Part shown: piece by piece, positions 1 to 8,630 of the stretch
Layout of the letters: every line of letters starts with the position of its first letter
How positions within the stretch are numbered: the first letter of the stretch is position 1
From: Dysgonamonadaceae bacterium
GTDB taxonomy: Bacteria; Bacteroidota; Bacteroidia; Bacteroidales; Azobacteroidaceae
DNA: 19,339 nucleotides
Direction: 5' to 3'
Assembly (NCBI GenBank): GCA_031255425.1
Contig: JAIRSN010000106.1
Span: 1-19,339, forward strand
The notes under the pieces: generated by a model
What the model was told of the DNA's origin: nothing
The model's input: only the letters and a program-made list of their open reading frames with translations
Database searches by the model: none
Program-made: the position numbers and the translations under genes

Positions 1-1007
1 CCGATATGGATGTAGGGGTAGGGAAACAGGCCGGCGACTTCCTCCAGAATGCCTTCCAGAAAGCCGAAGGTTTCCTCCCGCGTGCAGTAAACGTCGTTGA
101 AGACGCCCCACAAGCCTTCCACCTCAAACGGTCCGCCCGAACAGGAGTATTGGGGATAGGCAGTCAGGGCGGCGACGGCATGTCCCGGCATTTCGATCTC
201 CGGCAGGATGTTTACAAAGCGCTTTTGGGCGTAGCGGACTACCTCGCGGATCTCCTCCTGGGTATAGAATCCGCCGACGCGCGTATCGTCCCAGCGGCGG
301 GGCTGGTCGCCGTAATGACCGATCACGGTGCGGTTGCGGAACCCGCCGATTTCGGTCAGCCGCGGGTACTTTTTGATTTCGATCCGCCAGCCCTGGTCGT
401 CGGTCAGGTGCCAGTGCAGCGTGTTGATTTTCAGCAATGCCAACTGGTCGATGTAGTGCATGACTTCTTCTTTGGGCGAAAAATGCCGGCAGACATCCAG
501 GTGCATCCCGCGGTAGGCATGGCGCGGCGTGTCGTCGATCCGGCAACAGGGAACCGTCCATTTGACGTTGCTTTGCAAAGTCGGGCTTTCGATTTCGGGC
601 GGCAACAACTGCCGGAGGGTCTGGGCGGCGTAGAAAAACCCCGCCGGTTCGCGGGCTTCGACTACAATCCGGTTCGGATGGATGGACAGTTTATAACTTT
701 CCCCCTGGGGCAACTGCCGGTTCAGCTTGCAAACGATGACGTTCGACTTGCCGGTAGCCGTTCCCTTCAGGTCTATCCCGCCGGCGGCTTTCAGGCGTTC
801 GGCAAGGACGAAGAATGCTTCCGCCGCCGGTTCGCCCGCGTTTTCGTCCGGCAGCAGGCGCGTGTCGCGGTCGAAGGTAAACTGTCCGGCAGCCGGCTTC
901 AGGTGCAGGGGCTGGGGAATAATATTGTAACTGTTCTTTTGGGACATTCCGCTTCCGGCGGAAAGAAAAAGGAGGAGGATAAAAAGAAAGGATTTCAGAT
1001 TCAGCAT
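1..1007 (-). CDS. GH20 beta-N-acetylhexosaminidase, N-terminal part (cut by window edge)
   Basis: Secreted exo-acting glycosidase expected to remove terminal GlcNAc or GalNAc from glycans. The visible part is 335 residues. It starts with a signal peptide (hydrophobic run about 5-18, MLNLKSFLFILLLF). The GH20 N-terminal domain follows at about 25-160. The catalytic TIM barrel then begins, with RGMHLDVCRHF at 166-176, HWHLTDDQGWRIEI at 198-211 and LPEIEMPGH at 268-276. The last readable residues are YPYIHI, so the catalytic Asp-Glu pair expected in the next strand (GGDE) lies just outside the window. Activity therefore cannot be judged here. It lies downstream of susC/susD on the same strand, which supports a role in processing N-acetylhexosamine-containing host or mucin-like glycans. 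A hairpin and a possible -7 promoter separate it from susD. Family assignment is secure; substrate is inference. Confidence 0.93.
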   Translation of the reverse strand, partial: MLNLKSFLFILLLFLSAGSGMSQKNSYNIIPQPLHLKPAAGQFTFDRDTRLLPDENAGEPAAEAFFVLAERLKAAGGIDLKGTATGKSNVIVCKLNRQLPQGESYKLSIHPNRIVVEAREPAGFFYAAQTLRQLLPPEIESPTLQSNVKWTVPCCRIDDTPRHAYRGMHLDVCRHFSPKEEVMHYIDQLALLKINTLHWHLTDDQGWRIEIKKYPRLTEIGGFRNRTVIGHYGDQPRRWDDTRVGGFYTQEEIREVVRYAQKRFVNILPEIEMPGHAVAALTAYPQYSCSGGPFEVEGLWGVFNDVYCTREETFGFLEGILEEVAGLFPYPYIHI

Positions 1008-1034
1008 GACTTTATTGTTTTTTTTGTTTTCCTG

Positions 1035-1042
1035 CAAAAGTA
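1035..1042 (-). promoter_or_regulatory. Candidate Bacteroidetes -7 promoter element for the GH20 gene
   Basis: The minus strand reads TACTTTTG, a full match to the Bacteroidetes -7 consensus TAnnTTTG, about 28 bases upstream of the GH20 start codon. The following leader is A-rich, as is usual for translation initiation in this phylum. No clear -33 TTTG is visible at the expected distance, so this may be a weak secondary promoter within the operon. Confidence 0.45.
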
Positions 1043-1061
1043 CGATTATTTTCTTTATGCA

Positions 1062-1100
1062 CACGGTGCGGGAAGATGTTATCGCTTCTCCCGCACCGTG
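1062..1100 (-). terminator. Strong hairpin between susD and the GH20 gene
   Basis: Perfect 12-bp GC-rich stem: CACGGTGCGGGA at 1062-1073 pairs with TCCCGCACCGTG at 1089-1100, with a 15-base loop. It lies 34 bases past the susD stop. In the minus direction it is followed by an A/U-rich segment but not by a clean U-run. It could be a partial terminator or an mRNA-stabilising 3' structure that lets susC/susD accumulate above the downstream GH20 message. Confidence 0.5.
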
Positions 1101-1133
1101 CAAAAGGTGTATGCCGCTGTTCTGCGGAGAAGC

Positions 1134-3041
1134 TTATCGCTTACTCCACCACAGCGGCGTGGTTGTCTTGTCCGGCCCGCCCAGCAGTTGGATGGCTTGG
1201 GCATAACCGGCGGGATTGACGGAGCCCAGCCCGGTCGGGTAGCGGTAGCGTTTCGGGTAAAACTCCAGCCGGCACTCTTTTGCCGTTCCCTTTGTCAGGG
1301 GCACCTGCGCCTGGGAGTAATCCGTTTCCACCGCCTGGTTTTCCATAAAAGGAAGACCCAGGCGACGCTGGTCGTTCCACGCATCCAAGGGTTGCCAGGG
1401 AACAAAGGCGAGGTATTTCTGTGTAATAATCTTCGCCAGGTGATCGTTGTTGGCAGTGCCTCCCTTGTAGATGGAGTTGACCGGATAATGATAGGTCGCC
1501 GTTTTGCTTTCGCCGGTGTATCCGTCTATATACTGAATGGAGAAAGGCGTCGCTTCGGTGGTATGATCGAAATCGACGGAAGTCCCCACCCGGTTGTAAT
1601 CGCGGGAAGTGAGGTAGGCATCCACCTTGCCGGCAACGCCCAGGTACTCGAAGCTGGCACGGATACCTGCCTCGTAGAACGACTTGGCATCTCCGCCGAC
1701 CGCCCATCCGTACAGGGCAGCTTCCGCCAGCAGGAAGTTGGTTTCCCAGGGGGCAAACCAGACCCGCTTGTTGGTGCTGTACCGGTACGCCTTCGACAGG
1801 CGCGGGTAGTTGGCGTTCGTCCCGATCAAGTCGGTCGAATAGCCGGCTTTCCGGTCCCAGGTGCCTGCTACCCAAGCGCTCCACGCAAACCGCGTCTTTA
1901 TTTCAATGGTATCTGTCACTGCATCCGGCACCGGGTAGAGCTTTGCCGTGCTTGCCAGCTCATCCGGTTTGGCGATGTCCGGGTCGTAGTAAACCGCCGG
2001 GTCCCGGTAGCCCGGAACGTTGAACAGTTTCGTTGCCCGCGGGTCAATCTTGCTGGGAAGGGCGTCGAAGAAATAACCGGCGCAGGGATCGTTGGTCGTC
2101 AGCGGCAAATGTTTGTCCAAGTACACGCCCAGGTAGGTCTGCGGATCTTTCAGGGCGGCTTTCATCTGCACGGAATCGGCAGGAACGTCGAACGCCTGTC
2201 CGCCCAGGCCTACCACGAGGTTGTTGAAGGTAACGGAGATAGTCTGCGCATTCCACGAACGGGTCATTACGCCCGTCAGTTCGTCCCAGCCGTCTTTTTC
2301 CGCCACCCGCGCTATGTCTTCCGGCAACAGAATCTTATCGCCTTTGGCAGCGTCTTCAAACTCTTCCTTCGCCTTGGCAGGGTCTACTTCCGAAAGCAGC
2401 ATCGCATAACGCATCCGCAACGAATGAGCGTATTTGATCCATTGCCGGACGTTGCCGCCGTAAAACGCATCCAGGTCGGCAAGGGCAGACATGTCGACCG
2501 CCGGGTCCAGTTGCGTCGCCGCGTCTTTCAATTCACTTAAAACGAAATAGAACACCTCTTTTTCGCTCTTATATTCCCCGTTGATGGGCGCGGGACCGAA
2601 GCCGCAAGCCAGTTGCGCATACATCTCGGCACGCCAGATCCGGGCGATCTGCAAGGCATTGCGGGTATGCGGCAAGGCGGTTCCGGTTGCCAACTGTTCT
2701 TCTCCGATGGCAACCGCCGTGTTGACATTGTTCAACCAGCCGCCGGCGTAGTTGACGCTGCAATAGTCGGTCATCCAGCCGTTGTTGTCCGAGCCGAGCG
2801 CAAAACCGCTTCCCCTTTCAAAACGGGCGGCATATTTCCACGTTAAAATAAACATCCGTTCGGCGATGTGCGGGTCTTGTTGCGCACCCATAATGGATTT
2901 GTTCAGGAAATATTCCACTTTCACATCCGTGATGCTCGCGTCCCGCGGATTCCGGTTCAGGTCTTCGAAATCGCTGCAAGCAGTCGTCATTAATACGGCA
3001 AACAGAGATACGCCTGCCGCTATTGTTTTATATGATTTCAT
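1134..3041 (-). CDS. SusD/RagB-family outer-membrane glycan-binding lipoprotein
   Basis: Surface lipoprotein that acts as the lid and glycan-binding partner of the SusC-type transporter encoded immediately upstream. The 635-residue protein begins with a lipoprotein signal peptide ending in a lipobox (LMTTAC, lipidated Cys22). The next residues, SDFEDLN, are acidic, resembling the Bacteroidetes lipoprotein export signal that sends lipoproteins to the cell surface. The FEDLNRNP motif near the mature N-terminus is typical of the SusD-like families made of TPR-type helices. Its length is somewhat above the common 500-600 residues. The gap to the susC stop is 23 bases, so the two are surely co-transcribed. 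The bound glycan cannot be read from the sequence; the neighbouring GH20 suggests N-acetylhexosamine-containing glycans. Confidence 0.93.
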   Translation of the reverse strand: MKSYKTIAAGVSLFAVLMTTACSDFEDLNRNPRDASITDVKVEYFLNKSIMGAQQDPHIAERMFILTWKYAARFERGSGFALGSDNNGWMTDYCSVNYAGGWLNNVNTAVAIGEEQLATGTALPHTRNALQIARIWRAEMYAQLACGFGPAPINGEYKSEKEVFYFVLSELKDAATQLDPAVDMSALADLDAFYGGNVRQWIKYAHSLRMRYAMLLSEVDPAKAKEEFEDAAKGDKILLPEDIARVAEKDGWDELTGVMTRSWNAQTISVTFNNLVVGLGGQAFDVPADSVQMKAALKDPQTYLGVYLDKHLPLTTNDPCAGYFFDALPSKIDPRATKLFNVPGYRDPAVYYDPDIAKPDELASTAKLYPVPDAVTDTIEIKTRFAWSAWVAGTWDRKAGYSTDLIGTNANYPRLSKAYRYSTNKRVWFAPWETNFLLAEAALYGWAVGGDAKSFYEAGIRASFEYLGVAGKVDAYLTSRDYNRVGTSVDFDHTTEATPFSIQYIDGYTGESKTATYHYPVNSIYKGGTANNDHLAKIITQKYLAFVPWQPLDAWNDQRRLGLPFMENQAVETDYSQAQVPLTKGTAKECRLEFYPKRYRYPTGLGSVNPAGYAQAIQLLGGPDKTTTPLWWSKR

Positions 3042-3064
3042 TCTGTTCTGATTTTTTAAGGTGA

Positions 3065-6000
3065 TTAAAAAGCTATATTGACATTAAAGGTAAAGGTGCG
3101 GTTGGTGGGAATGGACGCCAGCTCCAGCCCGATGGCATTGGTATCGGTTCCCAGCACCGATTCCGGGTCGATTTTCGGCGTTTTGGAATAAATCATCCAC
3201 ACGTTGTTGCAGGTAACGGAAAGTCCCAACCGGGTGATGGGCGTTTTCTTCAATACCTTTTTATCGAACTCGTAACCCAACGAAAGGTAACGCAGCCGGA
3301 TGTTGGTCGCGTCGTAGGTGAAGACTTCCGGCAAGCCCAGGTTGGCGCCGCCGCCTTCGATGATGCGGGTCCAGTAGTTTTCGTGGCTGACGGCGGTGGT
3401 GTTCGCCGACCCGTCCTGGTGGACGGTGTTCGGAATCACGAAGTCTTCCCGTTTCCCGTTGACAACGGTCTTGGCTGCCACGCCGAACTGGTGCAGCAGG
3501 GAGGAGGTTCCGGAATAGAGGTAGCCGCCGAAGCGCCCGTCGATCATAAAGTTCAAATTGAATCCCTTGTAGTTGAGCGACTGGGAAAGCCCGGCGAGAA
3601 AGTCGGGATTCTGATTCCCGATCAGTTCGTTTTCTTCGGTAAACAGGGGCAGTCCCGACCCGTCGACGATGATTTGCCCGGCTTCATTGCGCAAATACTT
3701 CTTGCCGTAAATGTCGCCGTAGCCGCCGTTGGTTTTCGCCACAATCTGGATCGTCTCCAACTGAACGCTGCCGCCCTGCTGACCGTCATTTCTTCGCAAC
3801 AGGTTGTATTCGGTCACTTCGGGCGTCAGGGCGATGATTTTGCTTTTGTTCGCGGAGATATTGGCGGTTGCCGACCAGTTGAAATCCTTCGTTTCGATAA
3901 TCCGTCCGTTCAGCATCAACTCCCAGCCCCGGTTCTGGATGTTTCCCGCATTGATCTTTTTGTTGTTGTATCCGGTACTCATCGGGTCCATCGGGATGTC
4001 CAGCAACTGGTTGGTTGCATTCTTCTTATACCAGGCGAAATCAAGCCCGAGCCGGTTCCGGAGGAAGCGCAGTTCGGCGCCGGCTTCGTAGTTTTTAATC
4101 AGCTCGCTTTTCACATCCGGATCGTAGAGGGTGGTTTTCGTGTAGGCGACGGTGTGCCCGTTCGGGTCTTTGGACAGTTCGTAGGGATTGCCCGTCTGGA
4201 AAGGCGGCAGGGAGTTTCCCACTTCCGCATACGAGGCGCGCACTTTCGCAAAGGTAAACCACTGCGGCATGGTTCCCCCCAGCCTGCCGATCATATCCGA
4301 AACGACTCCGGAAAAGCTGACGGAAGGATACATGTACGAGCGGTTTTTCTTGCTCATCGTGGACGACCAGTCGTTCCGCAGCGTGGCATCCAGGAAGAGG
4401 TAAGCGTCCCAATTCAGTTGCAACGAGCCGTAGAGGGAGTTGATCTTCTGCGGGGTGGACAGGTAATTGAGCAGCGCGATGCCTTTCCCGTTGTTGATAT
4501 TAAACAGCCCGGGGACACTCAGTTCGCCGACTTCGACGGTCATCCCGTTCTCGCGTTGCGACATCAGGTTGCCGCCGAAAGTGACAAATCCCCCCAGGTT
4601 GCCGATTACGTTGTCTTTCCGGGCGGTAGTCAGGAAGCTGAAATTGTTTTCGAAGAAAGTCACCGACCGTTCGCTGTACGTTCCGTTGGTATACCGCTTG
4701 GCGCCGAAATCCTGTTTGGTCGACGTGGTAGTGGTATAGTAGTCGGTGCCCGCCCGCAGTTCGGCGCTCAGCCAATCGGTGAAGGCGTAGCTCATCGAAG
4801 CGCTTCCGATCAGGCGGTTCCGCGTATCGGTGGTGCGCCGGTGCTGCGTAATCCACCAGGGATTTTCCTGCGAGTCCGTAGAGCCGTTAAACCAGATCTG
4901 CCTTTTGGTATCCGGATCGACGGAAGGGTTCTTCAAATCCATAATATCGAGCGACCGGGGCAGGAGGAACAGGGTATAAAAAGGATTTCCCTCGTTGATT
5001 CCGTTTACGGTACGGTTTTTCCCCCGGTTGTTGATGTAGTTTGCTTTCACGTCCAAGCGCCAGCGGTCGTCGTTGCCCAGGTTGGTCGACAGGCGGGCAA
5101 GGAGAGAGGTTTTGTTCAACGACACGTTCGGCGTCATGCCTTTATCGTCCAAACGGTTGATCGAAAAATACATGTCTGTCTTGTTGACGGTCTGTTGAAT
5201 GGCCACATTCTCGGTAGCCGCCACGCCGGTGCGGAAAAAGTTGTCGATATTGTTCCGGGGCGACAGCGCCCGGGTAACCCCGTTCCATTCGGTGACTTCC
5301 GTTCCCATGACCGGTCCCCACGACCTTCTTTCCAGCGGGCTGAAGGTCCCGTGCTGTCCCTGCCCGAAGGCATTCTGAAGGTCCGGTTTCAGGAAAATGC
5401 TTTGCAACGCCAAGCCGCTGCTGACGGAGATGCCCAAGCCTTCTGTTTTGCGTCCGGATTTGGTGGTGATCAGGATGGCGCCGTTCCCCGCGCGGCTGCC
5501 GTAGAGCGCGGCGGCGGCTCCGCCTTTCAGTACCGACATCGATTCGATGTCTTCCGGGTTGATGTCGGCCAATCCGTTCCCGAAGTCGGTGCCGTCTACG
5601 TTCCCCCACATATCGCCGCTGCCGCTGGTGAAGTTATTGACGGGGATTCCGTCGATAATGATCAGCGGTTGGTTGTCGCCCGTGAGGGAGTTGTTTCCCC
5701 GCAGGACAATCTTGGAGGATGCGCCCGTGCCGCTGGCTTTGATAACCTGCAAGCCGGCGATTTTGCCGGAGAGGGCGTTGGTGATATTCATCTCGCGGGA
5801 TTCCAGCAGGGCGTCGCTCCGCAGTTCTTCCATCGAATAGCCCAGTGCTTTCTTTTCCCGCTTGATTCCCAGGGCGGTGACGACCACTTCGCTCAGGGCG
5901 TGCGCGTCTTCGGAGAGCGTAATGTTGACGACGCTCCTTCCGTTCACCTCTACTTCCATAGCCGTGTAGCCCACATAACTTACCAGCAGCGTGGACTGGG

Positions 6001-6505
6001 CGCCGACGGTCAGTTGGTAGTTTCCGTCCAGGTCCGACACCGTTCCGTTGGTGCTTCCTTTTTCGGAGATGCTGGCGCCGATCAGTTCTTCGCCGTCCGC
6101 TCCGGTGATTTGTCCGGTCACCCGGATCCGGTTGTCATCGGCGGGCGCCTGTTTCGCCAGGACGATGTGGTTGCCGGTCACCGTAAAGGCGACATCCTGC
6201 CCGGCCAGCGCTTGCCGGACTGCTTCTTCTACCGGCCGGTCCTGCACCTGCACATTTACTTTCTTTTTCAATGCAACGTCGCTGTTGCCGTAAGCAACCG
6301 TGTACCGGCTCTGCGATTGGATGGCGTCGAAAACGGCTTCTACCGTCGCTTCCGGCAGGTTGATGGTTACGTTCCGGGAGTGGGAATAGGTCATCGCAGA
6401 CATGATCAATCCCAACATCACCAAGCCTGTACGCAAAAAAGAAAGAGGAATGGTCTTTCTCAAAGAACGGGTGGTTCTTTGTCCTTTTTTTTGTTTCATA
6501 CTCAA
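3065..6505 (-). CDS. SusC/RagA-family TonB-dependent transporter with STN signalling domain
   Basis: Outer-membrane TonB-dependent transporter (1146 residues) that imports oligosaccharides captured by SusD. Order of domains: basic N-terminus and signal/membrane segment at about 20-40; STN (secretin/TonB N-terminal) domain at about 47-118; carboxypeptidase-regulatory-like domain at about 127-198; the SusC signature TALGIKREKKALGYSMEEL at 210-228; plug domain to about 340; then a long beta-barrel ending in the aromatic-rich strand TFNVNIAF. The STN domain is the feature of transporters that signal to a FecR-type anti-sigma factor, and a fecR gene lies directly upstream. A second Met at residue 3 is an equally possible start. 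The leader carries the double inverted repeat at 6545-6601. Confidence 0.96.
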   Translation of the reverse strand: MSMKQKKGQRTTRSLRKTIPLSFLRTGLVMLGLIMSAMTYSHSRNVTINLPEATVEAVFDAIQSQSRYTVAYGNSDVALKKKVNVQVQDRPVEEAVRQALAGQDVAFTVTGNHIVLAKQAPADDNRIRVTGQITGADGEELIGASISEKGSTNGTVSDLDGNYQLTVGAQSTLLVSYVGYTAMEVEVNGRSVVNITLSEDAHALSEVVVTALGIKREKKALGYSMEELRSDALLESREMNITNALSGKIAGLQVIKASGTGASSKIVLRGNNSLTGDNQPLIIIDGIPVNNFTSGSGDMWGNVDGTDFGNGLADINPEDIESMSVLKGGAAAALYGSRAGNGAILITTKSGRKTEGLGISVSSGLALQSIFLKPDLQNAFGQGQHGTFSPLERRSWGPVMGTEVTEWNGVTRALSPRNNIDNFFRTGVAATENVAIQQTVNKTDMYFSINRLDDKGMTPNVSLNKTSLLARLSTNLGNDDRWRLDVKANYINNRGKNRTVNGINEGNPFYTLFLLPRSLDIMDLKNPSVDPDTKRQIWFNGSTDSQENPWWITQHRRTTDTRNRLIGSASMSYAFTDWLSAELRAGTDYYTTTTSTKQDFGAKRYTNGTYSERSVTFFENNFSFLTTARKDNVIGNLGGFVTFGGNLMSQRENGMTVEVGELSVPGLFNINNGKGIALLNYLSTPQKINSLYGSLQLNWDAYLFLDATLRNDWSSTMSKKNRSYMYPSVSFSGVVSDMIGRLGGTMPQWFTFAKVRASYAEVGNSLPPFQTGNPYELSKDPNGHTVAYTKTTLYDPDVKSELIKNYEAGAELRFLRNRLGLDFAWYKKNATNQLLDIPMDPMSTGYNNKKINAGNIQNRGWELMLNGRIIETKDFNWSATANISANKSKIIALTPEVTEYNLLRRNDGQQGGSVQLETIQIVAKTNGGYGDIYGKKYLRNEAGQIIVDGSGLPLFTEENELIGNQNPDFLAGLSQSLNYKGFNLNFMIDGRFGGYLYSGTSSLLHQFGVAAKTVVNGKREDFVIPNTVHQDGSANTTAVSHENYWTRIIEGGGANLGLPEVFTYDATNIRLRYLSLGYEFDKKVLKKTPITRLGLSVTCNNVWMIYSKTPKIDPESVLGTDTNAIGLELASIPTNRTFTFNVNIAF

Positions 6506-6544
6506 TAGTTTTTAGATTTAAAAATTAAATAATAACATTTCTCC

Positions 6545-6601
6545 GCACTTCCCTGTTTCGATAAAATAAGGAATTAATAAGGGGAAGTGCCGCTTATTAA
6601 T
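6545..6601 (-). promoter_or_regulatory. Overlapping inverted repeats in the susC leader, pseudoknot-compatible
   Basis: Two perfect 9-bp inverted repeats interlock. On the minus strand the order is ATTAATAAG (6601-6593), two bases, GCACTTCCC (6590-6582), CTTATTAAT (6581-6573), a 19-base loop, then GGGAAGTGC (6553-6545). Arm 1 pairs with arm 3 and arm 2 with arm 4, which is the H-type pseudoknot topology with no base between the inner arms. As DNA, either repeat could instead be an operator. It ends about 40 bases before the susC start codon and follows the fecR stop by about 41 bases. Confidence 0.5.
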
Positions 6602-6642
6602 CCGTTGTTTTTTGGTAAATAAAATAACTTTCATGGAATGGT

Positions 6643-7656
6643 CTATTTAGTTTTGTTTTTAGAAAAAACGGTAATGATTGAACCTTTGATGCGAAAATCC
6701 AACTTCTTTGTTTTCTTCAGTACATTCAGAATGTCCACTACATTTTCTTCGTTCCTAAATTCGCAGGTAAACCTTTCTTGTGCGAGCTTAGCGTCTGCAA
6801 TGGTGATCTCTACGGCAAAACTGCGTTCGAGCGCGCGGACAATGTCCTGCAACTGTCGCTTATGGAAACGGAATATTCCGTTTTTCCAATCGGTAGCTTC
6901 CTGTCCCTGCACGGTCGAAATCATCGGTTTTTTATCTTTCTCATACGTCAGCTGTTCGCCCGGATTCAGCAAGAAATCCCGGTCGAACGGCCGGTTATGT
7001 ATATTGGCAGCAATCAATCCCTCGTATAAAGTGGCTTGTATGCTGTTTTCTTCTTCAAACGCTTTCAGGTTGAATTTGGTTCCGAGAACTTTAACGTCGA
7101 GCAAAGGGGTGGACACGATAAACGGGCGCCGGTCGTTCTTGATCACTTCAAAATAAGCCTCTCCCGTCAGTTGCACCCGGCGCACCGCCGATGCTTCGGT
7201 GTGGTAGGTCAGCGACGAACAGGAATTGATCCACACTTTTGTTCCGTCGGGCAGGGTCACCTGCGAGCGCTCGCCTTTTCCGGCGTCAATCGTGATAAGG
7301 CAGGGGGCATCCGGCGGTTTCGTTCCGGTAAAAAGTCCCGTTTTGTATACTGCAAAGGGGAGCGACACGGCGACGGCGAGAATCGCGGCGTACCTGAGGA
7401 TTCCCGTCAGAAGCGCTCTTTTCTTTTTCCTTTCCTCCCCGGACGGTTGGCGGATCTGTTTTTCCAGCTTTTTCCATTCCCGGTCTGTGTCCGCCAGGCG
7501 TTGCCATTCTTCTATCCGGTCAGCCCAGTACAATTCCTCCAGGCCGAAAAGAAAGTCCCGGTTGGCGTTATCGCTTTCGAGCCACTCCACCAGCAACGCG
7601 CTTTCTTCTTCCGTAAGCTGCCGTATCAAATATTTAACGATTAATTCTGTTTGCAT
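6643..7656 (-). CDS. FecR-type anti-sigma factor
   Basis: Inner-membrane anti-sigma regulator of the FecR family, 337 residues from the chosen start. Residues 1-80 are the cytoplasmic anti-sigma part. A single transmembrane segment lies at about 83-104. The periplasmic FecR domain follows, with LPDGTKVWINSCSSLTY at 135-151 and RRVQLTGEAYFEV at 159-171. The C-terminal domain, expected to contact the transporter STN domain, runs to the end (DILNVLKKTKKLDFRIKG). The frame stays open upstream to 7788, but the preceding 44 residues do not look like a FecR N-terminus, whereas MQTELIVKYLIRQLTEEE does. The usual partner, an ECF sigma gene, is missing: upstream lies only a repeat-filled region. It precedes susC by 137 bases on the same strand. 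Confidence 0.9.
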   Translation of the reverse strand: MQTELIVKYLIRQLTEEESALLVEWLESDNANRDFLFGLEELYWADRIEEWQRLADTDREWKKLEKQIRQPSGEERKKKRALLTGILRYAAILAVAVSLPFAVYKTGLFTGTKPPDAPCLITIDAGKGERSQVTLPDGTKVWINSCSSLTYHTEASAVRRVQLTGEAYFEVIKNDRRPFIVSTPLLDVKVLGTKFNLKAFEEENSIQATLYEGLIAANIHNRPFDRDFLLNPGEQLTYEKDKKPMISTVQGQEATDWKNGIFRFHKRQLQDIVRALERSFAVEITIADAKLAQERFTCEFRNEENVVDILNVLKKTKKLDFRIKGSIITVFSKNKTK

Positions 7657-7821
7657 GCCTGCTGTATGCCCGCGGATATTTTTCGCGTATATATAAAGAC
7701 GATGCAAGGAATGAAAACTACTCCCGAAAAAGGATGTGTTATAAAACATGTTTGGCCGGGGGTTTCTTTTTGCCTTATTGCTTCCCAAAAAAAATAAAAG
7801 CGGCTGCGCCGCCAGGCGCCG

Positions 7822-8072
7822 TTTCAGGGCAACCCGGCAAACGTCCCAAAGAAGTTTTTGTGCTTTCCATGTATCCCGGAAAGTCTTCCAGGGGAATTTT
7901 TACGCTTTCAGGGTATCCCGGAAAGTGTTCCAAAGAAGTTTTCACGCTATCCTGGTTACTCTGCAACCGTTCCGGGGAAGTTTTGGCGATCGCCTGGTCA
8001 CCCTGCGATGGCGCTCACATCGAATTTTCGTGGGTAGTTGGCTGTAAAATGTCCACAGGAATTTTTTTTCGC
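7822..8072 (+). repeat. 42-bp GC-rich tandem repeat, left arm of composite element
   Basis: Five 42-bp units start at 7822, 7864, 7906, 7948 and 7990, with a decayed sixth up to 8072. The units drift but share the pattern TTTCC-n-TATCCCGGAAA followed by CTTCC-n-GGAA and a T-run ending in RCGC. Each can form small hairpins (TTTCC with GGAAA; CTTCC with GGAAG). Positions 7864-7889 match the reverse complement of 8437-8462 over 26 bases without mismatch, which ties this arm to the right arm. Confidence 0.9.
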
Positions 8073-8317
8073 TTTTTAAATATTTAAAAAACGTCAAATG
8101 AATTATTTTTCACTTTTTAAACGTTTAGAAAACGTCAAATGAATTATTTTTCACTTTTTAAATGTTTAGAAAACATCAAATAAATTATTTTTCACTTTTT
8201 AAATGTTTAGAAAACGTCAAATGAATTATTTTTAGCTTTTTAAATATTTAGAAAATATATTATAAATAAATTTTAACTTTTTAAATGTTTAAAAAATGTT
8301 CTGAAAATCCTGGATTA
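8072..8317 (+). repeat. 41-bp AT-rich hairpin repeats, centre of composite element
   Basis: Five exact-length 41-bp units start at 8072, 8113, 8154, 8195 and 8236, with a decaying sixth from 8277. Each unit starts with an imperfect palindrome (CTTTTTAAA, two bases, TTTAGAAAA) followed by a 21-base spacer close to CGTCAAATGAATTATTTTTCA. The same unit length and hairpin-plus-spacer design recur at 19154-19339. Confidence 0.92.
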
Positions 8318-8336
8318 TTTCTAAAATGAACTGACG

Positions 8337-8630
8337 CGCTTCCGAGGAGGCGGGCACGTTAGCAGGGTTACCTGGAAAGTGCAAAAACTTCTCCGGAAGG
8401 TTTTCCGGGATACCCTGAAAGCGCAAAAACTTCCCAGGAAGACTTTCCGGGATACATGGAAAGCGCAAAAATTTATCCGGGAGGTTTTCCGGAATACATG
8501 GAAAGCACAAAAATTTCTCCAGGAGTTTTTCCGGAATACATGGAAAGCGCAAAAACTTCCCGGAGACGTTTGCAGGGTGACCCGGCGAACGCCCGGAGGA
8601 AGTTGTGGCGTTGGCAGGGACCTCTGCTGT
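8337..8630 (-). repeat. 42-bp GC-rich tandem repeat, right arm in inverted orientation
   Basis: Six 42-bp units start at 8337, 8379, 8421, 8463, 8505 and 8547, with a decayed unit at 8589-8630. Their reverse complement is the same family as the left arm. Read from the outside inwards, the unit types come in the same order in both arms: a type with CCC-GGCAAACG, then TTTCCATGTAT units, then TTTCAGGGTATCCC, then a CCTGGT-type unit. The right arm has two extra units of the TTTCCATGTAT type. Confidence 0.9.

Noticed and set aside
6-2540. 844-residue plus-strand open frame
   Set aside because: It is antisense to susD and the GH20 gene, matches no recognisable family, and is a shadow of GC-biased codons; the minus-strand proteins have clear motifs.
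3383-6508. 1041-residue plus-strand open frame
   Set aside because: Exactly antisense to the susC gene, with no signal peptide or domain; long antisense frames are common opposite GC-rich genes.
6643-7788. Longer FecR start at 7788
   Set aside because: The extra 44 residues are not FecR-like and derive from the upstream intergenic region.
7822-8630. CRISPR array
   Set aside because: Units repeat end to end with no unique spacers of constant length, and no cas genes are present.
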